Shown here piece after piece: positions 11,190 through 23,599 of a stretch of 64,000 nucleotides of DNA. The position numbers were made by a program, and so were the translations under genes. The stretch lies in the NCBI GenBank assembly GCA_007844125.1, contig CM017557.1:65520349-65584348 (forward strand). Reading direction: 5' to 3'. This stretch comes from Sinonovacula constricta (Eukaryota > Mollusca > Bivalvia > Cardiida > Solecurtidae). A model generated the notes under the pieces. It was not told the origin of the DNA, did no database searches, and was given only the letters and a program-made list of their open reading frames with translations. The first letter of the stretch is position 1; every line of letters starts with the position of its first letter.

Positions 11190-12147
11190 TCTGAATCAGA
11201 CCCTTAGAGGCTGTTACAGGGTATGGCTTAGTTTAAAAACTAAGACAGGCTTCTTAAATTTGAAGCTGCTTTTTTTCTGTTAATAATAAGTTTAAAATGA
11301 AAAGGTAAATTGGAAAATTTATAAATTATGGTTTATTTTTTAACTGGGTATGGCTGATAGTGATTTCAAACATTATATGTCAGTCCTATCAGCCTATTTA
11401 TTGACACCACACCCCTGCACATACATGGAAGACTCAGGGATTGTCTTCTTGTATTTCCTCCACACCTGTACAACTTGTATGGTCATAAATCATTATTCCA
11501 TGACATGGCCATGATTGCCAAACATGGTACACTTTATTAAACAACCTGTGCTACAACACAATGTCTGGTCTGGCCTTTTAAAATTGCCTGTACAATTGTG
11601 CTGGAATGCAGATTTACTTCGCTCCTTTAAGCACTGAAAAAGAACTTGTCAAGATTAGAATTGGCCGTCTTTGGCAATTGCAAATGTGCCAACTTTACCA
11701 GTCTACAGGTGTTAATGTATAATAATCCCAAATAGAGAAATTATATTTCTTTTTATTAAATTTACTTGTGTTTTCAAATGATAAATTAACTTACCTTAAA
11801 AATAACTATACATTAGGCAGGTATATCTGGGTTAAACATTTAACACAGTAACAGATTAAATATGCATTAATTTACTTTTTAGTAATTTAGTACCAATTAC
11901 ATGTATGTAAACTGAGACAGTTTTTTGGTGAAGAAAATGTTTTTCTCTTTAAAAAAAATACATATTATATACATTGTGTACTTTTTGAATGTATTCTAGT
12001 TCTTGTATTCTTTGTATGCCACATTCAGTGTCTGTTTTACTCTCACATATTGCTAGCTATTGTGAAGGGCATAGTACATTCTTTGTCAGGCTTTGTGACA
12101 CTTTCAATTTTGAATCCCACTAAATATCAAAACTTTTCTTCTTTTAG
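11190..12147. other. Non-coding
   Basis: No repeat family or exon was recognised. The stretch ends at a pyrimidine-rich acceptor-like site at 12134-12147. Confidence 0.45.
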
Positions 12148-12201
12148 GAAAAGGTCAACCCTGGCATCAAAATGAATTTTCTTTCAGTCTGGCCTGAATA
12201 A
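12148..12201 (+). CDS. Weak candidate alternative last exon
   Basis: A pyrimidine-rich tract ending in TTCTTTTAG precedes 18 codons starting EKVNPGIKMNF and ending in TAA (12199-12201). AATAAA overlaps the stop. It starts in phase 0, so it could follow the 10602-10697 exon directly and give a short protein isoform. It may be chance; there is no homology support. Confidence 0.15.
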   Translation, partial: EKVNPGIKMNFLSVWPE

Positions 12202-13328
12202 ATAGACTATTATATGTCTTTGTTAAAATGGCCTCAAAATTGGACTCTTTTTTGTTGTGGTCGTTTATCATTTGTAACAGTTTGGAAGGTTTGACTAAAT
12301 CAGCAATAATTATTTACATTGTTGACCGTATTTCTTCTATCTCCCAAAACATATTACGTGTACTCATAAACTGAAATAAAACATGTTGTTGCATTCATCT
12401 TATTGTTTTTATGGCCCTCGAAAATTTTTACAATGAGGTAGCAGTTATTTGTTTTTGCTTTCTTCTGATCATATACAATCCTTACTGACCTGCTTTTTAC
12501 ATAGACATTTAATAATTTGAAGAACTATTTATGATTTCATCAGTATATTACTTATCATCTACTTCATCATTGATTAAATATAGTGTCCATGATCTTGCAG
12601 GTAGAATTGCCAAATTATAATTATAACTGCTCTGACACCATGATGGCCCTTTGCCTTATGGATTACAGTCCCAGTTGGGGGTAATAACATGCATGCAGGG
12701 AAATCTTCCAGCATAACTACGAGTAAATCTACCATGACATTTGCCTTCTGTCTTTCTCCAAAAAAAACAACATGGTATATGTTGTTATAATAATAATTAT
12801 GGTGCCACTGTGAATTGTTCTTGAAAAAAACAAAAATACAAAAACACACCATTTAGGACAATTTAGTATTCAACATTTTATATTCTTGTTATCCAATTCA
12901 CCTTGCTTTGACAATACATCTAGAATGTCATCATTTTGTGTATGACACATATGATGATATACACTGTTCATTTCTACCACCCATGTAATTGTTATGTCAG
13001 CATTTAGGATGGGTCTTATAATGTGGTATCTCACTTACCCCTATCCCTAATGTGACAGTAAGAAATGTAGATTTGATCAAATAGCATGAAGACCGGTATT
13101 TAAAGTCCACTTGAGACTGTCAATTACAGGTAGAAGTCTCTCAGCATTGGGTTGAGTGTACAAACCTGTAATGTCTTTCTGTGTGCATAAGATGCATGCA
13201 TGTACTTCACTTACATTAGTTGTCAAAGTAGACATTGTCATCGTTTTCAACATCACCATTGTGTCTATAGGCCTAATCATTATATCATCATTTTCATTTT
13301 TACTAAACTCCAGGTCATCTTATTTCCA
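12202..13328. other. Non-coding
   Basis: Nothing recognisable apart from short homopolymer runs. Confidence 0.45.
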
Positions 13329-13372
13329 CATCATCATCATCATCACCACCACCATCGTCCTCATCATCTTAT
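13329..13372. repeat. ATC/ACC trinucleotide microsatellite
   Basis: Imperfect CATCATCATCACCACCACC-type run. The plus-strand frame over it is low complexity. Confidence 0.8.
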
Positions 13373-13609
13373 TTAATCTTTTACATCCATCTCCTTTTAC
13401 TGATTGTCCTCCATGTGTTATACGCCCTTGTCTCCCTGACAACAGGATGACACACACATCATCAGTTGTACTTTTTTACATATTGCATTATAATCATTAA
13501 CCATATCTGAACTCCTTATTATGCTTTGTTTATTTACAATGCATATAAATCTATTCTATTACTAACAACTTCTTTAAATGATAACAAGATACCTCACCTT
13601 AGATTCTGT

Positions 13610-13682
13610 AGCAGATGGTACAGATCCTGATCAGACAACTCCCAGCAAGGAGCTAGCTGATCTTGGTCTACACTATTTGAGT
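13610..13682. repeat. Hairpin element, copy 1
   Basis: The left arm reads GTACAGATCCTGATCAGACA and the right arm AGCTGATCTTGGTCTACACT, around a short loop. Imperfect complementarity. Confidence 0.7.
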
Positions 13683-13943
13683 AAACCTGGTCCATTTGTA
13701 TGTAAGTGTTAATGGGAGTGAAAGATGTTCTCGCTGCACATGCAGTCATTTATTTTAATCTGGTGACATCATCATATCCGTAACCTGCAAACCACAGCCT
13801 GTTTGACTAATGGAGAAAGAAAATTTAATCAGAACAAACCCATTATCATGCTACATTTTGTTAACAACCTATTATAAATTCATATTTGTTTGCAAAAAAT
13901 TTTATGCACGGGTACTAGTGAAACAATGCATTGATATAGACTT

Positions 13944-14008
13944 TAGCAATTAGTGTAGATCCTGATCACAATGGGAACTGGCTGCTTGATCTCCGCTATT
14001 TGAAACAC
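13944..14008. repeat. Hairpin element, copy 2
   Basis: Left arm TAGTGTAGATCCTGATCAC; degraded right arm CTTGATCTCCGCTATTTG. Confidence 0.6.
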
Positions 14009-14009
14009 A

Positions 14010-15815
14010 ATTTGTGCTTGGCAGGATCAGAGTTGACTTGTCGTTAACTGCTTCAGATTTTTTTTTATTCTTCCTATGTGTTCAAGCTTAGGGCCCACTG
14101 CCTGTCTTTGTATGAGTTTTTTATTCATGTTGGGGGCGTTAGAGTGCAGTGGTTTCATTAATGTCGCATTTATCAACCATTGTTGATTTGCCATATAACT
14201 CTTGGTCTGCTGAATATGAATTGATCCATCTCAGGCAAAAAGTGCATATCCAATTCAGGCAACTCACTGAAAGCTCTCCAGTCAGTGTCTGAACTATTTC
14301 CTGATAATTCTCCATTTATGCATGTTGTTACCTATGCATGATGAATGTAAGCAAATGATGAGAGTTTATGATGGGCATTTAACAAATGGAGTGGGGAACA
14401 TGGGTGTTATGTGTGATAAGATTAATCTTTTGTAAAGATGGCTCCCCTGGAGTTATAAAGAGCTTACATTTAACTCTGACTCAGCTTTACACTAGAAGGG
14501 TGTTTATTATTGTTTACAAGATAATGGTAATATTTTAGATTGCTCAAAGATTGGCAAAATAGTTATATTTGAGATTGCTCAAAGATCTGACAACCTATTT
14601 TTAAAGTTTTGTTTTCTTGCCTTGGTGTTGGTCCAATGTCTTATCAACTATCTCCCAGTAAGGTCCAGAAAGAGTGTATTCATTTGAAGCAAATAGGGTG
14701 CTGCCAACAGTGTGATACAATAAACTGACCATCTGGTACTATATCTTATTACATTATCCTGGGATAGGTCAGTCCATTGTGGAAATAGCTTTATGGAGTT
14801 TTTGCATCCTTTCAATGCTAGTGCTGTAAGATTGCACTGATTTCTCTTATGTTCCATCAATCTGCCATTGTTGACTTGCCATCTGTTTAACCAGATGTAA
14901 AAAATGTTCCCGAACCATTGTGAGTGGCTGAAACAGCTTTGCACCGGAATAATATTAATTTATTATTTACCATTAAATGGTTTTATTTTTTACATTTCTT
15001 TATTTTAAATTGTGGAACATGAAAATTAAACTGAATGAACCCTCAACTCACATTTATTTTGAAATTTTGCTTTCGAAATCATGCTTGGAGAAATTTTCTT
15101 AAAATATGTGATTTTAGCATGAGGAAAACAGGTTTGCAGTAAAAAAATATTTGAAAAGATTCACTTTGTATGGCACTTACAGCTAACTAATCTGTCAAGT
15201 GGAGATTGTGTCAAGTATTCCCTGTGACATCTAATTATCTACACCAGATGAAAATTATTCAAATGTGGATTTTTTATACATAACTTACATTCGTAAATAT
15301 TCTGATTGGTGTAATTTTGTTTTGAAGGTGATTATGATATTCGATGCGATAGCAGCAAATACAGTGTTACTGCTTCACACAGGATCCTGTTGACCTAATA
15401 ATTTAAGAATATTCATGTCTCCAACACACAAATAAAAAAATCTGCATTTTTTATGGTTTGATGTAACATTAAAGGATGTCACACAGATAAAGTCCTGTAG
15501 CTAAAAACTAATGTGATTATAAGGTGCACAACTGTATGAACTAAGAAATTTTAAATAAACAATCACTTAACAGTGAAATTTATCATCTATTGACACATTA
15601 ATACTTATAAGGTAACCAGCATAGGGCAATAGTGACCACCTCTCTCGCCATAAAGTGGGTCAGTCGCCAACTTGGTCCTGGTTGTCGACCCGAAACCTTC
15701 TGCAAATTGTCACTCTATTGGAAGCATAGTTGTACAGTTTGGGAAGCAATTATTTATCTTACAGGAAAATTATGTTTTGTTTATCAACACCGTTCACATT
15801 GTCATACATTTAAAC
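14010..15815. other. Non-coding
   Basis: A possible very degraded hairpin copy lies near 14210-14320. No exon was recognised. Confidence 0.4.
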
Positions 15816-15819
15816 ACCT

Positions 15820-15854
15820 CCCCCCCCCCCCCCCCCCCCCCCACACACACACAC
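15820..15854. repeat. Poly-C run followed by (AC)n
   Basis: 23 consecutive C followed by alternating A and C. It explains the low-complexity glycine and proline frames on both strands. The exact length may be unreliable in the assembly. Confidence 0.95.
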
Positions 15855-15859
15855 TTTTG

Positions 15860-16925
15860 GAGGAAGACTTCCACTTTTAAGGTTCAAAATTATTTGAAAA
15901 TGTGAAGTGTTTAACTCAGTTTCAGAAATCTCCCTACTTGGAAACAGATAATTTCCTTCTTTGTTTACATAAAAAAGAGTAAATCTCCCTCCTTGCAAGT
16001 TTAAATCTGCCACTTTTGCCTCAGAAAAACTTCACATTGTATGCATTGTCTCAAAGTGTGACTACTTTTCTGAAACAGGGAATACCACAGTTCTTGCAGC
16101 ACTTTGATTTATAAAAGTCTGGACCCATCTGCCATCTCTGCATGTGGCAGTCTTGTCAGTCAGGTTTGAATCTTAAGTTTATTACAAGTCTGATGAAGAC
16201 TTTGTTTATCTACAGAGCTAGGTTAATCTCCCTAGAGATTGTGCTCAATTGTTGTCCCAGTGCTGTCAGGATTAAAATTATCAGTCAGGAATTTCTTCCC
16301 TGTCATCACCCACCTAACTCTAGTCAAGTTGATGGTGCATGGATTCATTAGCAGGTATTAACAAAGTTAGGTGAAACAGTTTTATATCTGTGTTAGATTA
16401 TTAAGACTAAGTGCATACATATTTGATTCAGCAGTTTCCTTTGGTAATAAAGTAAGCAATTTTTATAAAATTACATTATCTTTTTATTATGTTTATTACA
16501 AATCTCCTTCCATCCAGACCTAAAATAAAACAGCTGTTATGTGCCTACAGCTTTTGTGCAAACAGAAATCATAAAACATCAACATAATATTACATTAATA
16601 TTATTTTAATGATATTGAAATAAAACGTTCTCCTGACCCCCCTAATAAAACATTAACTAATATCGTAATCATCATATGATTCCAGATTTGAATAAAATTC
16701 ACAACCTGAGAAAAAGGTTATTTTGGCTCAATGTTTTAAAATGAGGGACCTATAACCAATAAGATGATTTAGAACACTTTTAAACTCAAAAGTTAAGTTT
16801 AATAACACTGGGACCTGGGATTAAATGAATTTATCCCCAGGGTTTAAGCTATCTTAATAAAGCTTATCAACCTTATCAGAGTTGCACAAACCAACATAAA
16901 AAAAAGAAAGAAAAAAAAATGTGTG
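15860..16925. other. Non-coding
   Basis: Nothing recognised beyond AT-rich DNA. Confidence 0.4.
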
Positions 16926-16930
16926 ACAAA

Positions 16931-17128
16931 TTTCTATTGCTGCAGACAGGTTGTCGTCCAACCGTTTAATGCATTATTTAGTCTGATAAACTGGCTTGCT
17001 GCTGAGTAAAGAGATGAGAACAGGTTACAGGATAAAATTTGTCATTTTTTTATCACCATTTCATATCCCTTTACTGTCTACTGACTGCACATTTATGATA
17101 AAATACCATATCCTCCAGCATCTAGCTT
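16931..17128. repeat. Diverged duplicate 1 of a block of about 190 bp
   Basis: Shares TTTAATGCATTATTTAGTC, CTGCACATTTATGA-like and CCTCCAGC blocks in the same order with 17518-17705. Here the donor-like site of the second copy is ATAAAC rather than GTAAGC, and frame 0 has a stop. Confidence 0.75.
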
Positions 17129-17517
17129 TTATATTTACAACTATATAAATGTCTTTATGGTAATTCTGTGATTAAACCCATTGCTGTTTGATGCACAATG
17201 ATCATTAGCCTGTAGTTTTAAAACTCTGAACTAATTGAGTTAAAGGCCATTCTCAAAAATGAAATCTGTCCAAAAGATTCCATTGGTTTTATTTGATTTT
17301 TTTTTTTTTTTGACTTGTGATTTTACTTATTTAAAACATTACACAAGCCTCACTCCTTAAGCATGATCTAAAAGATAAAGTTTTAAAACAAAAGTCTTTT
17401 ATCCCTCAGATTAAATTTATTCACTTCTTGATCCTAGATTATCTTAAAACAAGATACTCATTCTAACTTTAGACCTCCAAATCAATATATTTTAGAAGAA
17501 AAAAACCCTGAAACTTT

Positions 17518-17705
17518 TCTATCCCTGCAGACGGTCTCTCAATGGAACTGGTTAATGCATTATTTAGTCAGGTAAGCTAGTTTACAGGTGAGTAAAGGGT
17601 TGAGAACCGGTCACAGGGCAACACTTGATCACCATTTATTATCCCTTATCTGTCTCCCAACTGCACATTTTATGACGAAATACCAGAACCTCCAGCGTCT
17701 AGGAT
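17518..17705. repeat. Diverged duplicate 2 of a block of about 190 bp
   Basis: Direct partner of 16931-17128, about 590 bases away. Similarity covers both the candidate exon 17531-17571 and the downstream non-coding part, so it may be a repeat or an exon-plus-intron duplication. Confidence 0.75.
17531..17571 (+). CDS. Candidate 41-nt internal exon
   Basis: A pyrimidine-rich acceptor (CTATCCCTGCAG) and a strong donor (TCAG|GTAAGC) flank 41 bases. In phase 0 they read through with no stop (TVSQWNWLMHYLV plus two bases). The entry phase matches the end of 10602-10697, and the exit phase matches the start of 61091-61259, where the split codon becomes Arg. A second open frame (GLSMELVNALFSQ) also exists, so the phase argument is suggestive only. 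The flanking block is duplicated upstream, which weakens the case. Confidence 0.25.
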
Positions 17706-17711
17706 GATATA

Positions 17712-18740
17712 ATCATAGAGTTTGTCAAATTGATGGACAGCCGAAAGGTTTAATAGTTAACATGCCAGCGATTCATCATGTTGCAGTATAAGTTCTTGCT
17801 AATTATATTGGATTAAAATAAACCAGGGTTTATTGTGAAGACTCATAAAACTATTGATGGTTTATAGTCTAGACATTGTTAATTGACAAGGATTGAGAAA
17901 AGGCTGAGTCGGCAGTATTTGTTTTGTAATAAAATGTTTTCGAGCACAGTGTCAAGTACCAGTTGTACCCTAGGTTGTGATGTTGAGCTTAATATACCTG
18001 TTAATTATAAGAAAGTTTTTTTCTGGAACCTGCATCTTGAATAAAGATTGACTGGTTAGTTTATAAGTTATACACAGTAATGGCTATATTTGTGATATCC
18101 AGCTATTTTCTTTTTGGAGGACAAACTCAGGCAAATATATAGGTGGAAGCAGAGAAAGCTGGAAGAGCTTATCTTAAAAAAAAAATTCCTGGACTCAAAT
18201 GCATGGATTTATCATGTGGCTGTAAATGGTATGTCCATAACATGCATTTTCTATGTTGGCAGTATACTTAAGGCTAATTAACTATGTCCGCAAAACTAAA
18301 TAAACCACAAAATATACACTCACAAAACAAAACAATGACAAGACAATACTAAAACAAGTTAAATGGTATACAGGAATTTAAAGTTGCCTTTTGTCAGTTT
18401 TCAGTGGATGACCCGTGTCATTAACAGACAAGTGTACCCTATTGTTTTAACTGAGCACTTCATGACAGAGGGTCAATTTTCATTATGTGTATTAAAACCA
18501 AACAGACTGTGTTAGATATTAATGATTTACTGTTTGACACAATGAAACCTGGTCTGTTCAATGTATTGGTGTGCACATGGTATGATTAGTGGTAGACCCA
18601 CAGTGGACCCCATGGTAGAGCCACATTTGCTATCAGAAACAATTCTGTCAGTTTTCATCTGTAATCAGATATCTGGACTAATGACCCAGCCACTTTTTGT
18701 CAGCAATCTGATAGCTATGACAGTATAGATTGGGCCTGGT
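17712..18740. other. Non-coding
   Basis: No exon or repeat family recognised. Confidence 0.4.
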
Positions 18741-18743
18741 CCC

Positions 18744-18850
18744 ATGATAATGGTATCAGGTAAACCTGTGGCTATAGGCAGATTTGTCAAAAGGAGTATT
18801 CATGTACAGGAAGGTTCTGGGTTCAAACCCAGGCCAAAGCGTAATTGTCA
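18744..18850 (+). mobile_element. Possible tRNA-derived SINE remnant
   Basis: A TGGCTATAGGCAG A-box-like stretch lies upstream of a good B-box-like GGTTCAAACCC (about 18817-18827). The spacing is tRNA-like and the body is diverged. It could be a remnant of SINE-C or another family. Confidence 0.3.
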
Positions 18851-19021
18851 AGTCTTTAAGTATGGCTCACCTGTTGATGCTCAGATTACAAGAGTTGTTC
18901 CATGGATGGTTGGTCAAATGATAGCTTATATCTGATATCATGCTGCATTTAAATTACCCAGACATACATACATTCTAAGTTTATTTTCACTACAGGCAAA
19001 GGTACCTAGGCATGTTGCTAG

Positions 19022-19108
19022 ACTCAGCAGAAAACAGAATAGATCCTGATTTGATATATCCCAGCTAAAGCTGACTAGTTTACAGCTTCACTACCAGTAT
19101 TTGCAAAA
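19022..19108. repeat. Hairpin element, copy 3
   Basis: Starts near CAGCAGAAAACAGAATAGATCC; the right arm (GACTAGTTTACA..., CCAGTATTTG) is degraded. Confidence 0.5.
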
Positions 19109-19324
19109 CTTGATTAATTATCAGGGCTAAGGAGTGAGATTATGTGAAAGGATGCAGTGTTATGCCAGGTGTTCATGTTGTCATAATAAAGCCAAATCTA
19201 TATCATAAAATGTGAGTTCCCATAAATTTAAATTTAAACAAAGTTGAAGCCATAAACTGTATTTGAAAATGTATGTTTTACGTATACTTCTGATTATAAA
19301 GATCTTTACCATTTTGTTATTTTT

Positions 19325-19520
19325 TTAAATACATCACAGCAACACACAAACATAATTATAGTGACATCTAGTAATTTGGTTGAGAAGGTACACAAACAAA
19401 TGTTAAGGCAGAACCAACATTGCACTGTAGTGTAGGTCAACTGAAAAACCATTCCCCACATGGGTTTTCATTGCAGCCGAGTCTTGCATCAACACAGTGA
19501 GGGACCTTGAAGGCAGAATG
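19325..19520 (-). mobile_element. SINE-B remnant (copy 1)
   Basis: Resembles the minus-strand order of other SINE-B copies: AAATACATCACAGCAAC, then AATTATAGTGACATC, then a degraded B-box region. The open frame after TTTTCATTGCAG is part of this SINE. Confidence 0.5.
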
Positions 19521-19924
19521 AATACAAAGGAATTCATTGGAGCATACACTAATTTCAAATGCATACATATTATTTATATCATATATGTACAATGTTTATT
19601 CAAATTCATTATGGAATAAAAGAGCTGCATGTGGGCAACTCTGTCTGAATAATGACAAAAAGTGCAATCTAGATGACTAAATAAACAAAAACATTTATAG
19701 ATAAATAGTTTCTTTACATTTCCTCAAAAGGTAAATCTAGATAAGCCCTAATGTTTTCATTCAAATAGATTGGCTAATGTTTTTCAAAACAGATATATCC
19801 CCTTTTTTCTATATAGATATTTTCCTTCATTTGTTATCCATTTAATTTTTAAGCCAAATGAACCTGGATATACCAGTATAACCATACTTTAATGATCACT
19901 TATTTTATTGTGCTTGAACAAATA

Positions 19925-20135
19925 TACGGTATAACGGTAGAGTTGTTGATTTGTAACTCCTCTAACTGCTTAGCTTCTCACTGCGTGGGTTCGAGTCACA
20001 CTTGGGACAAAGGACTTAATGTGGGAAGGTCTTCCAGCTGACTTGCAGTGCACCGGTGGTTCTATCCAGACCTGTGACTGGGATCTTCCTCCACCAGAAA
20101 GCTGGACATTGCTATAATAATAATAATTGGTCGCT
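19925..20135 (+). mobile_element. SINE-B copy 2, tRNA-derived
   Basis: A-box-like TATAACGGTAGAGTTG and B-box GTGGGTTCGAGTCAC are followed by the family body: TGCAGTGCACCGGTGGTTC, then TCTTCCTCCACC, then GCTGGACATTGC. Confidence 0.8.
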
Positions 20136-20139
20136 GCAA

Positions 20140-20945
20140 TGTACTTCAAAAATAAAAACAAACAAAACAAGATAATTATATACACGCATTCATACAGTTA
20201 TTAGTTGCCTATTGGTTTGATGACAGGTGTTCATTTAACAAGCTTGATCTATAGCCTACTTCATGTGGTCATGGGGCATGAAATTACAGGGTGTTTATTT
20301 TCTGGCCTTTTTACTAGGTTTTCATGGTAGGAATATAAACAATTGTGCTAATTGTTTAACAAGGTCTTCAATCATCTAAAGTAACAAGTAACCTGGCTTC
20401 TTTCACACTTGTCATTTGTGAGAGAAAAAAAATCTGAACAGAAGTTATTTGTTTCTTTTGTTACAACCAGACTTTGAGCTATAAATTCTATGAAAAACGC
20501 ACACACACAAAAATGCTTAAATATTCAAATTGCAAAGGCACTTAAGTATGTACTTTATGTGAACGTGTTATTCTGAACATTTTTTTTTTTTGTGGTCATT
20601 TTTCTGTCATTGATTATTTATGATTATTTCCTGGTTATCTACCTGCTCACAAAAAATTCCAATAAAAACAATATAATTCTAAACACATAGTAAATAATAA
20701 TGAAAATGCACATAATTATAAGCTCTATCCTAAGTTATTGTATCATTACCGTCATATATAAATGCATTCAAGGTTGGAATTTTAAAGGTCAATTGGTTAT
20801 CGTCAAATTAGTCTTTGATCAGTCAGCGTATGCCAGCATTTAAATGTGTGGTATGATTTCTATCTCTGCCAATTGTCTTTAATCCAGATGGGATCAAAGT
20901 GCACATTAAATATTAGCATGCAGCTATTTCCACAAACTAGTCATA
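20140..20945. other. Non-coding
   Basis: No exon or repeat family recognised. Confidence 0.4.
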
Positions 20946-20948
20946 CTG

Positions 20949-21042
20949 AGGCAAATAGTGTAGATCAAGATTAGCCGGCTGCCGATGGGAACTGGGGAGC
21001 TGTCGGATCAGGATCTGCACCATTTGCTGCCAAATCTCCAGG
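20949..21042. repeat. Hairpin element, copy 4
   Basis: Left arm GCAAATAGTGTAGATC, right arm CGGATCAGGATCTGCACC then ATTTGCTG. Good inverted complementarity over about 30 bases. Confidence 0.85.
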
Positions 21043-21044
21043 TA

Positions 21045-21590
21045 TGCAATATGTCCAGGCACATTGGCATTTACATGTAAGGTAATGACTAAGTTGAAGT
21101 ATTTATCAACACAATGACGCACAGTCAAGTTTTGCTAAAATGATGAATTAAGGTTGTGCTGACAGGTTGCTCTAGGTTCTTAAAGTGTATGTAAGACTTT
21201 TTTTCTAGATTTGCAGTTGTAATGGAGAGGTGGCCTGAATATAGAATGTTATTGTTGTCGAACAAAAATGTGTGCAGCTGCAGTGCAAATAGCATGGAAC
21301 TGTTAGAGACCAAAAATGTAGGCAGCAGCTGCAGTTTTTCAATTTTTGTGATAATGATATCTGAACCTCTAATGGTATTTCTATTAAAAAACATATTTTT
21401 TTCTTATTTTGGTTTAAAAGTAACTTAATCACATGCAACATTTATTATTCATACATAATAATTTATTTGTTATATTTAAAAGAAAATAAGATATTATACT
21501 TAACATTTATAGCCAGAGCAGCAAATAATAAAGGCACACATGTTTGCTTTATGCAGAAGGATTGTCAAATGCAAGAATCAGGTTGCTGGC
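21045..21590. other. Non-coding
   Basis: Short overlapping frames on both strands near 21205-21440 have no splice or codon support. Confidence 0.4.
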
Positions 21591-21715
21591 TCAAAGGTCA
21601 AGTTCAAAGGTCAAATGTAGAAAATGACTGAATATTTCTTGCCCTGGCTCTAACTTGACAAAAGATAAGAGATTTTCAAATATCTTGACAGAGTACCTAT
21701 CAGAAGCAGATTGTT

Positions 21716-21728
21716 AGGTCAAAGGTCA
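21716..21728 (+). promoter_or_regulatory. Perfect DR1 nuclear-receptor-like site
   Basis: AGGTCAAAGGTCA is the exact direct repeat with one spacer base bound by HNF4, RXR and PPAR type receptors. More AAGGTCAA half-sites lie nearby (21590-21755), so it may only reflect an AGGTCA-rich repeat. Confidence 0.3.
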
Positions 21729-22029
21729 AGATTATATTCCAAGGTCAAGGGTTTAATTACAAAAAAACAAGGTAGTAGGGATATTCAGACGTCAATTTTG
21801 TGAAAAAAATATTGACCACTTTCTATTACAAAACCAAAAACCATAAAATAAGAGCAAGTTTTTAAGAATCTAATTGTTCTGTTTTAGCTATGGTATCAAA
21901 AAAGTCTATTTTTGGACCTAAAATTGACCAGTATGAAATTATTACACAATTTTATATAAAATTGACCATTATGAAATTATTACACAGTTATATTTTTATA
22001 GTATTTCTAACCCTGCTTTGTTTAGGTTT

Positions 22030-22112
22030 AAGCTAAAAGTGTTGATTCAGATCAGTCCCCCTCTCTGCCTAAACTGCCTGATCAGGATCTATACTTTTTG
22101 CTGCCAAATTTC
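22030..22112. repeat. Hairpin element, copy 5
   Basis: Left arm AGTGTTGATTCAGATCAG; right arm CTGATCAGGATCTATACTTT then TTGCTG. Confidence 0.75.
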
Positions 22113-22860
22113 AGCCAGTTTGTCTAGGCAACATTGCATATAGACGAAAACCAAGGTCACCAAGCATTAAAGTAATTAACAAAATATAGCATGCTTAGGA
22201 TTATTGTTCTCATCATTTTTCATTTGAGAACACCCAGTGCAATCCAATACCAGCTAATTACATGTACACATACTAACAAAATGAACCCATGCTCTCTAAA
22301 TTAGACTGTACTTAGGTTTACTTTTCAAATGACACAGAATCAAATTTGGGGAACTGACACTATCTTTTTATGTGAATGACCCCACATAAAATCAAGATTT
22401 GACAGAATAAAAGTGATCATTAAAACCGCACTTTACTGTGTAAACATGGTCATTGACACTAAATATAAACAGCTGATTTTTCTGAAGTATGGTGGGTCTG
22501 TCTTTGAATTTATTAATTACTTCAGCTGTCAATTAGAAGTTTGAGGACTGTCATTTGCCCATGTCATCATGATAGCACTGAAACTTTGTTGACAAATGTT
22601 AATTGATTTCAGAGAGGTACTTTTTTAGCTAGGGAAAAAAAGAGCGATGTCTTGTTGGTTGTAATAGAAGGGGTGTAGAAAAATATAACTGAATTATCTA
22701 GGCATATTGGAAACAGCTTTTAAACATCAATGATTTATGTATAATACACAATATACAAATTAGATAACAAAGTTTGCTTAAAATCACTAAATCCGTTTTA
22801 TGCTGCATGTTGTTAGCAACCCAGACTAAGTTATGGGGTACAGAAGTTCTGCCAGAGACT

Positions 22861-22933
22861 CAGCAGCCAGTAGCGCAGATCATTATCAGACAGCTCCTTG
22901 AAAGAGCTGGTTAATTAAGATCTATACTTTAGC
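22861..22933. repeat. Hairpin element, copy 6 (degraded)
   Basis: Contains AGCGCAGATCATTATCAGAC and AGCTGGTTAATTAAGATCTA as weak arms. Confidence 0.5.
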
Positions 22934-23010
22934 ATAGTTGCATGGGATTAGTTCATGCTAAGGATGTTACAGTTAAACAAAAAGATACTTTGTTTTGTTT
23001 GTTTTTGGTT

Positions 23011-23245
23011 TGTTGGGTTTATTAGGCATTTTTCAGTCATCAGGAGACATAGCCTAGTTCAAGCTGATATGGTGCTGCCTTCACTGTGTATAGCATCCAT
23101 AAACACCTGAACCACACCAGTCACATTATTCTGACACTGGGCCAACCAATCATTGAACTAACCTTATATCTGCTTAAGTATAAGCATGGGAGCTGTACCA
23201 CTACCATTTTTAAAATGCTTTACCGATTGCACTACCAGGTCCTAT
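23011..23245 (-). mobile_element. SINE-C copy 1
   Basis: Carries the reverse of the SINE-C body (GTGCTGCCTTCACTGTGTAT, AGCTGTACCACTACCATTTT) and of its TTGGTGGGA-type 3' end. The tRNA-related part is short. Confidence 0.75.
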
Positions 23246-23318
23246 AGCTTGTTCTGTTATACAGACAAATGGTTGATATGTTCATACTGTTTACATCTAG
23301 CTTATTATTGATGGAGAA

Positions 23319-23599
23319 GGGATGGGATTGGGATTTGATAGCATTTTTGCCAATACTGTGCAGCGACATTTCTATCATTATAGCACAGGGGCACTTATGA
23401 GGTGCCCAGGGACTGAACCCGGCCAGTCCATTATACTGACACCGACGAGTCGGGCGTAATGCTGTCACCTTAGCCCCGAGCATTAGGAGGGAAGCCACTA
23501 CTACCAACTTTAAAATCTTTGGTTTGACCCGGCCGGTGTTTGAACCCATGACTTACCGATCTGCAAGCCGACGCTCTACCACCTGAGCTTTTGCGGCCG
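23319..23599 (-). mobile_element. SINE-A copy 2
   Basis: Contains the family body, a B-box in reverse (CCGGTGTTTGAACCCA), the A-box region and a 3' tail of ATCCC repeats. It abuts a SINE-B fragment, so it may have inserted into it. The two minus-strand frames here are SINE artefacts. Confidence 0.9.

Noticed and set aside
15632..16013. Proline- and glycine-rich frames around 15.8 kb
   Set aside because: Produced by the poly-C and AC runs.
19492..19560. Apparent exon ESCINTVRDLEGRMN after TTTTCATTGCAG
   Set aside because: The acceptor and the frame begin inside a SINE-B remnant; no donor follows.
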